A DNA stretch of 17,223 nt from positions 1-17,223 of the forward strand of contig PMUF01000663.1 in the NCBI GenBank assembly GCA_003167015.1, in the 5' to 3' direction. Numbering within the stretch: the first letter of the stretch is position 1; the number at the start of each line of letters is the position of its first letter. A model generated the notes under the pieces. That model was not told the origin of the DNA and did no database searches. It was given only the letters and a program-made list of their open reading frames with translations. Both the position numbers and the translations under genes were made by a program. Source of the DNA: Chitinophagaceae bacterium. GTDB taxonomy: Bacteria; Bacteroidota; Bacteroidia; Chitinophagales; Chitinophagaceae. This document shows positions 14,391 to 17,223 of this stretch, piece after piece.

Positions 14391-15530
14391 ATGGATAACC
14401 AACCGAATTTACAGGCGAAGAATACATGGCTCGCCAAAGCATTCAATACAGCCGTACTCAAAAAAAGCAGATTGGCCTGGGTCGACTACCTCCGTGGAAT
14501 CGCCATCATCCTCGTGGTCTACCGCCACGCACTCATCGGTATCCAGCGCGGCACTATAACCGTCCCGGATGCCCTGGTCAATGCCAATATGATCTTTTAC
14601 AGCTTCCGGATGCCGCTTTTCTTCATCCTCTCCGGCATCTTTATCAATAGCAGCATCGCCCGGCACCCTTTCAAAAAACTACTCTATAGTAAATTCGAAA
14701 ATCTGCTTTATCCCTACCTGGTCTGGGTTACCATCCAGGTCACCCTCCAGATCCTGCTCGCCCGCTATACCAATTCGGACCGAACTGTCCATGATTATAT
14801 CTTTATTCTCACCCAGCCCAAACTCCTGGACCAGTTCTGGTATCTCCCCGCACTCTTTAACTGCTCTATCGTCTACCTGCTGCTCAAAATGAAACTGCAC
14901 GTTCCTGACTGGGCTCAGCTCTTCATCGGCTTCGGCCTCTACCTCCTGGCCCCGCACATCCACAGTCTAAGCATGGTCGCCGACTGGATGGAATTCTATA
15001 TCTTTTTCGCTATAGGCGACCTGCTTTCTTATCTCTTCTTCCGCGAAGACACTCAGCGCTTTTTCAAAAACCCCTGGACGCTCCTGGCCGTTACCCCTGT
15101 CTTCATCTGTACAGAACTCTATTATCTTCATCTCGCCGCCGCCGGTGAAGTCTCCATCTTCTCCTACCTGGCCATTGCCCTCATCGGCTGCTTCTGTATG
15201 GTCGTGCTCGCCTTTCGGCTGCAATCCCTGGACATCCTGCGCTTTCTGCGCATCATCGGCTTCCATTCACTCTTTATTTACGTTATGCACGTATTGGTTA
15301 CCGCCTTCACCCGCGCCATCCTTACGAGGGTCTTTCACCTGCATAACCCGGTCGCCCTCCTTGCCTGCTGCATCATTACCGGCATCACCATCCCTATCAT
15401 TTTCTATAATTTGCTCATCAAAGACAACATCCTTTATTTCCTCTTCACGCCCAAAAAACCAAACAGAAAACTGCCCCCTGCAACGCCTCCCGCCAAAGAA
15501 AAAGAACCGGTCAGTTATACCTCTGTATAA
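14391..15530 (+). CDS. Acyltransferase family 3 membrane protein (probable polysaccharide O-acyltransferase)
   Basis: From ATG 14391 the product has 379 residues with about ten predicted spans. Near the N-terminus it shows the acyltransferase-3 signature R-L-A-W-V-D-Y-L-R-G-I-A-I-I-L-V-V-Y-R-H (27-46), including Arg35 and His46, which are conserved in the OafA/NodX-like family. The next span has FRMPLFFILSG, also typical. Such enzymes transfer acetyl or other acyl groups to sugars of surface polysaccharides. The gene starts four bases after the GT2 stop. An in-frame GTG at 14325 inside the GT2 gene is less likely as the start. A charged, proline-rich cytosolic tail follows the last span. The 3' end overlaps the convergent membrane-protein gene by 20 nt. 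The acyl group and target sugar cannot be inferred. Confidence 0.85.
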   Translation: MDNQPNLQAKNTWLAKAFNTAVLKKSRLAWVDYLRGIAIILVVYRHALIGIQRGTITVPDALVNANMIFYSFRMPLFFILSGIFINSSIARHPFKKLLYSKFENLLYPYLVWVTIQVTLQILLARYTNSDRTVHDYIFILTQPKLLDQFWYLPALFNCSIVYLLLKMKLHVPDWAQLFIGFGLYLLAPHIHSLSMVADWMEFYIFFAIGDLLSYLFFREDTQRFFKNPWTLLAVTPVFICTELYYLHLAAAGEVSIFSYLAIALIGCFCMVVLAFRLQSLDILRFLRIIGFHSLFIYVMHVLVTAFTRAILTRVFHLHNPVALLACCIITGITIPIIFYNLLIKDNILYFLFTPKKPNRKLPPATPPAKEKEPVSYTSV

Positions 15531-16764
15531 CACTCAGAACAGCCGGATCGATATGCTGCGCCGTATCGCTTAAGGGCTTCCCGAAAAATACGGTCTCATA
15601 TTCATTCCGATAAACGCCGTTGGCCTGCGTACGTACCATCACCTTCTTGTTCAGCGAAGTATACGTCATGTACCCCACACTCACGACACCTAGCACCACA
15701 TATACCGCACAGGCCAGGTAAACGAACAGCTTCGGCAATCGCGCAGTCGGAAATGGGCCGCAACAGATCACAGCCACGATAAGTGGTAGTATGGGTACCC
15801 AGAAACGCGGATCATAGAACGGCCAGTCGAACATCAGCAACGTGTAATACAACAGATAGGCAATCACTACGAATGGAATAACCTTCCGCCGCAGATAGAC
15901 CAGCCATCCAAAACCACCTACCAGTAGTATCCCGGTCACCAGGTAGATCAGCTTGGCCTTGCCAAGGGTCACAAACGGCGTCAGCTTCACTATCGACGTA
16001 TTGAATCCGACTTCCGACCATTCCGTAAAATGCCACTTTATCATCGCGGAGAACGTGGTTCCTTTCTTGAATTGCTTGGAGAAAACCTCGGTGTAATGAT
16101 CAAGCCCCAACACTCTTGAAAACACTACGACCCCAACCGCCACCAACACCAGCAGGATAACCAGTGTCCTGTTCCGGCGGATCAACTGCAAAAGCTCCTG
16201 CCTGTATAACCCGACCAGCCCGGTCATTAGCGCAATAATCAGCGCTACTCCCACACTCCGCGTCAGAAAAGCCAGCCCCCCGCACAAAAATGCCGCTAAC
16301 AGATGACCTGTCCGCCTGCTCTCCGCATACCGGTTAAAAAAATACAGGCTTGCCATGGAAAAAAAAATATACTGCATCTCAGACAAGGGATGGGTAACAA
16401 ATTTGATCATGGTCCAGTTCAGCAGGATCAGCAGCATGGGTACCACTGCTGGCAGCACCTGGCCAAAAAGCTTCTTCATCAGCAAAAGCCCCGCGAACAG
16501 ATAAAAAATATTGATCAGGATCAGCACAAAAGAATGCAGCAAATGCAGCTTGGATAAAATGATAAGCAGCGCCGTATACCCGTATGGGAAATAATCTTTA
16601 GCGGCTTCCGAATCCGGCGGGCACCCGAACTCCAGGCAGTCCTTGATGGCAAAATACCGCAGCGTATCCACATGCAGCCTTATCGGACTCAGACAATTCA
16701 GCAAATAAATGCCGGCCAGAACTAACAACAATATCTTCATCAACCTCGTACTACGCTCAGCCAT
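15511..16764 (-). CDS. Polytopic membrane protein, GT-C-like glycosyltransferase candidate
   Basis: The 417-residue product has about ten or more hydrophobic spans. After the first span comes a luminal-type loop with RLHVDTLRYF (Asp33) and DYFPYGYT (57-64). A second feature is THPLSEMQYIFF (124-135). Acidic residues in the first loop and an H-P-x-S-E-x-x-Y-like segment are features of GT-C enzymes of the ArnT/PMT (GT39-like) type, which use polyprenyl-phosphate sugars as donors in the periplasm. Its ATG at 16764-16762 overlaps the stop of the upstream DPM1-like gene in TGATG, which implies translational coupling. A polyprenyl-phosphate sugar made by that neighbour would be a natural donor. 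The overall match is loose, so an uncharacterised membrane protein without enzymatic function remains possible. Confidence 0.55.
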   Translation of the reverse strand: MAERSTRLMKILLLVLAGIYLLNCLSPIRLHVDTLRYFAIKDCLEFGCPPDSEAAKDYFPYGYTALLIILSKLHLLHSFVLILINIFYLFAGLLLMKKLFGQVLPAVVPMLLILLNWTMIKFVTHPLSEMQYIFFSMASLYFFNRYAESRRTGHLLAAFLCGGLAFLTRSVGVALIIALMTGLVGLYRQELLQLIRRNRTLVILLVLVAVGVVVFSRVLGLDHYTEVFSKQFKKGTTFSAMIKWHFTEWSEVGFNTSIVKLTPFVTLGKAKLIYLVTGILLVGGFGWLVYLRRKVIPFVVIAYLLYYTLLMFDWPFYDPRFWVPILPLIVAVICCGPFPTARLPKLFVYLACAVYVVLGVVSVGYMTYTSLNKKVMVRTQANGVYRNEYETVFFGKPLSDTAQHIDPAVLSVIQRYN

Positions 16765-17223
16765 CAGGCAAAAAGGTTATATTTTAAAATACAAAAAATA
16801 GCCCTGAAACCATCCTTCCACCCGATCTTCTTCCCTTCATCATAGGTACGGCCGTAATACGAGATACCTACTTCGTAGATACGGATCTTGGGAACCCGCG
16901 CAATCTTGGCCGTTACCTCAGGTTCAAACCCAAAACGCTTTTCCTTTAACTCTATTTGTTGAATAACGGAAGTCTTGAAAAGTTTGTAGCAAGTCTCCAT
17001 ATCCGTCAGGTTTAGATTCGTGAACATATTGCTGAGCCGGGTCAGGAACTTATTTCCGATACTATGCCAGAAAAACAGGATACGATGAGAGTTGCCTCCA
17101 AGGAATCGGGATCCGTATACGACATCCGCATCCCCCCTGACAATCGGCTTCAATAGCAAATTGAACTCCTCCGGATCATACTCCAGGTCGGCATCCTGCA
17201 TGATCAGGTATTGCCCCGTGGCC
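16764..17223 (-). CDS. DPM1-like family 2 glycosyltransferase (polyprenyl-phosphate sugar synthase), N-terminus cut off by window edge
   Basis: The frame is open through the right edge, so the N-terminal third is missing; 152 complete codons before the stop are visible. It begins in ATGQYLIMQDADLEYDPEEF, which contains the strongly conserved DADLEYDP metal-binding motif of dolichyl-phosphate mannosyltransferase-like enzymes. It continues with VVYGSRFLGG, SIGNKFLTRLSNMFTNLNLTDMETCYKLF and RFGFEPEVTAKIAR, all characteristic of the family. The protein ends in KYNLFA without C-terminal membrane spans, so it is a soluble or membrane-associated DPM1 form. It would load a sugar (mannose, glucose or other) onto polyprenyl phosphate. 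The product probably serves the coupled downstream GT-C-like protein, whose start overlaps this stop by one base. Confidence 0.85.
   Translation of the reverse strand, partial: ATGQYLIMQDADLEYDPEEFNLLLKPIVRGDADVVYGSRFLGGNSHRILFFWHSIGNKFLTRLSNMFTNLNLTDMETCYKLFKTSVIQQIELKEKRFGFEPEVTAKIARVPKIRIYEVGISYYGRTYDEGKKIGWKDGFRAIFCILKYNLFA

Overview
This window looks like part of an exopolysaccharide or surface-polysaccharide locus from a member of the Bacteroidota. A Chitinophagaceae-like relative is my guess, but I could not test it. The grounds are tandem PKD-like modules on secreted proteins, few recognisable Shine-Dalgarno sites, and upstream elements that fit the Bacteroidota promoter pattern (-33 TTG/TTTG, -7 TAnnTTTG). 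GC content is moderate and most genes favour C-ending codons.

Layout from left to right. (1) Minus strand, 1-1359: the N-terminal part of a secreted alpha/beta-hydrolase with PKD-like repeats, cut by the window edge. (2) Plus strand, 1714-6206: a 31-residue single-span membrane peptide, a Wzy/O-antigen-ligase-type polymerase, a secreted RCC1-like beta-propeller protein with a PKD-like tail, and a membrane GT2 glycosyltransferase. (3) Minus strand, 9272-6257: a Wzc-like chain-length/export protein followed by a half-length TolC-like outer-membrane protein. (4) Plus strand, 9429-11710: a gluconate-2-dehydrogenase subunit-3-like protein and a GMC flavin oxidoreductase. (5) Minus strand, 13082-11730: a Wzx-like flippase. 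(6) Plus strand, 13196-15530: a second membrane GT2 and an acyltransferase-3. (7) Minus strand, 17223-15511: a DPM1-like GT2 (cut by the window edge) translationally coupled to a GT-C-like membrane protein.

Read together, the GT2 enzymes would build a lipid-linked repeat unit. The acyltransferase, and possibly the GMC oxidoreductase, would decorate it. The flippase would move it across the inner membrane, the polymerase would extend it, and the Wzc-like protein with the TolC-like protein would set length and export the chain. No initiating phosphoglycosyltransferase and no Wza-type export lipoprotein are visible, so they lie outside the window or are replaced. The genes alternate strand in short blocks. 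This gives three divergent control regions (1360-1713, 9273-9428, 13083-13195) and three tight convergent junctions (6207-6256, 11711-11729, and the overlap 15511-15530).

The least ordinary elements are the unlisted 31-residue membrane peptide at the head of the polymerase block, the RCC1-like secreted protein inside an EPS operon, the half-length TolC partner of the Wzc-like protein, the embedded GMC oxidoreductase pair, and a perfect 19-bp palindrome in the flippase/glycosyltransferase divergent region. No tRNA, rRNA, CRISPR array, insertion sequence or integrase was seen.
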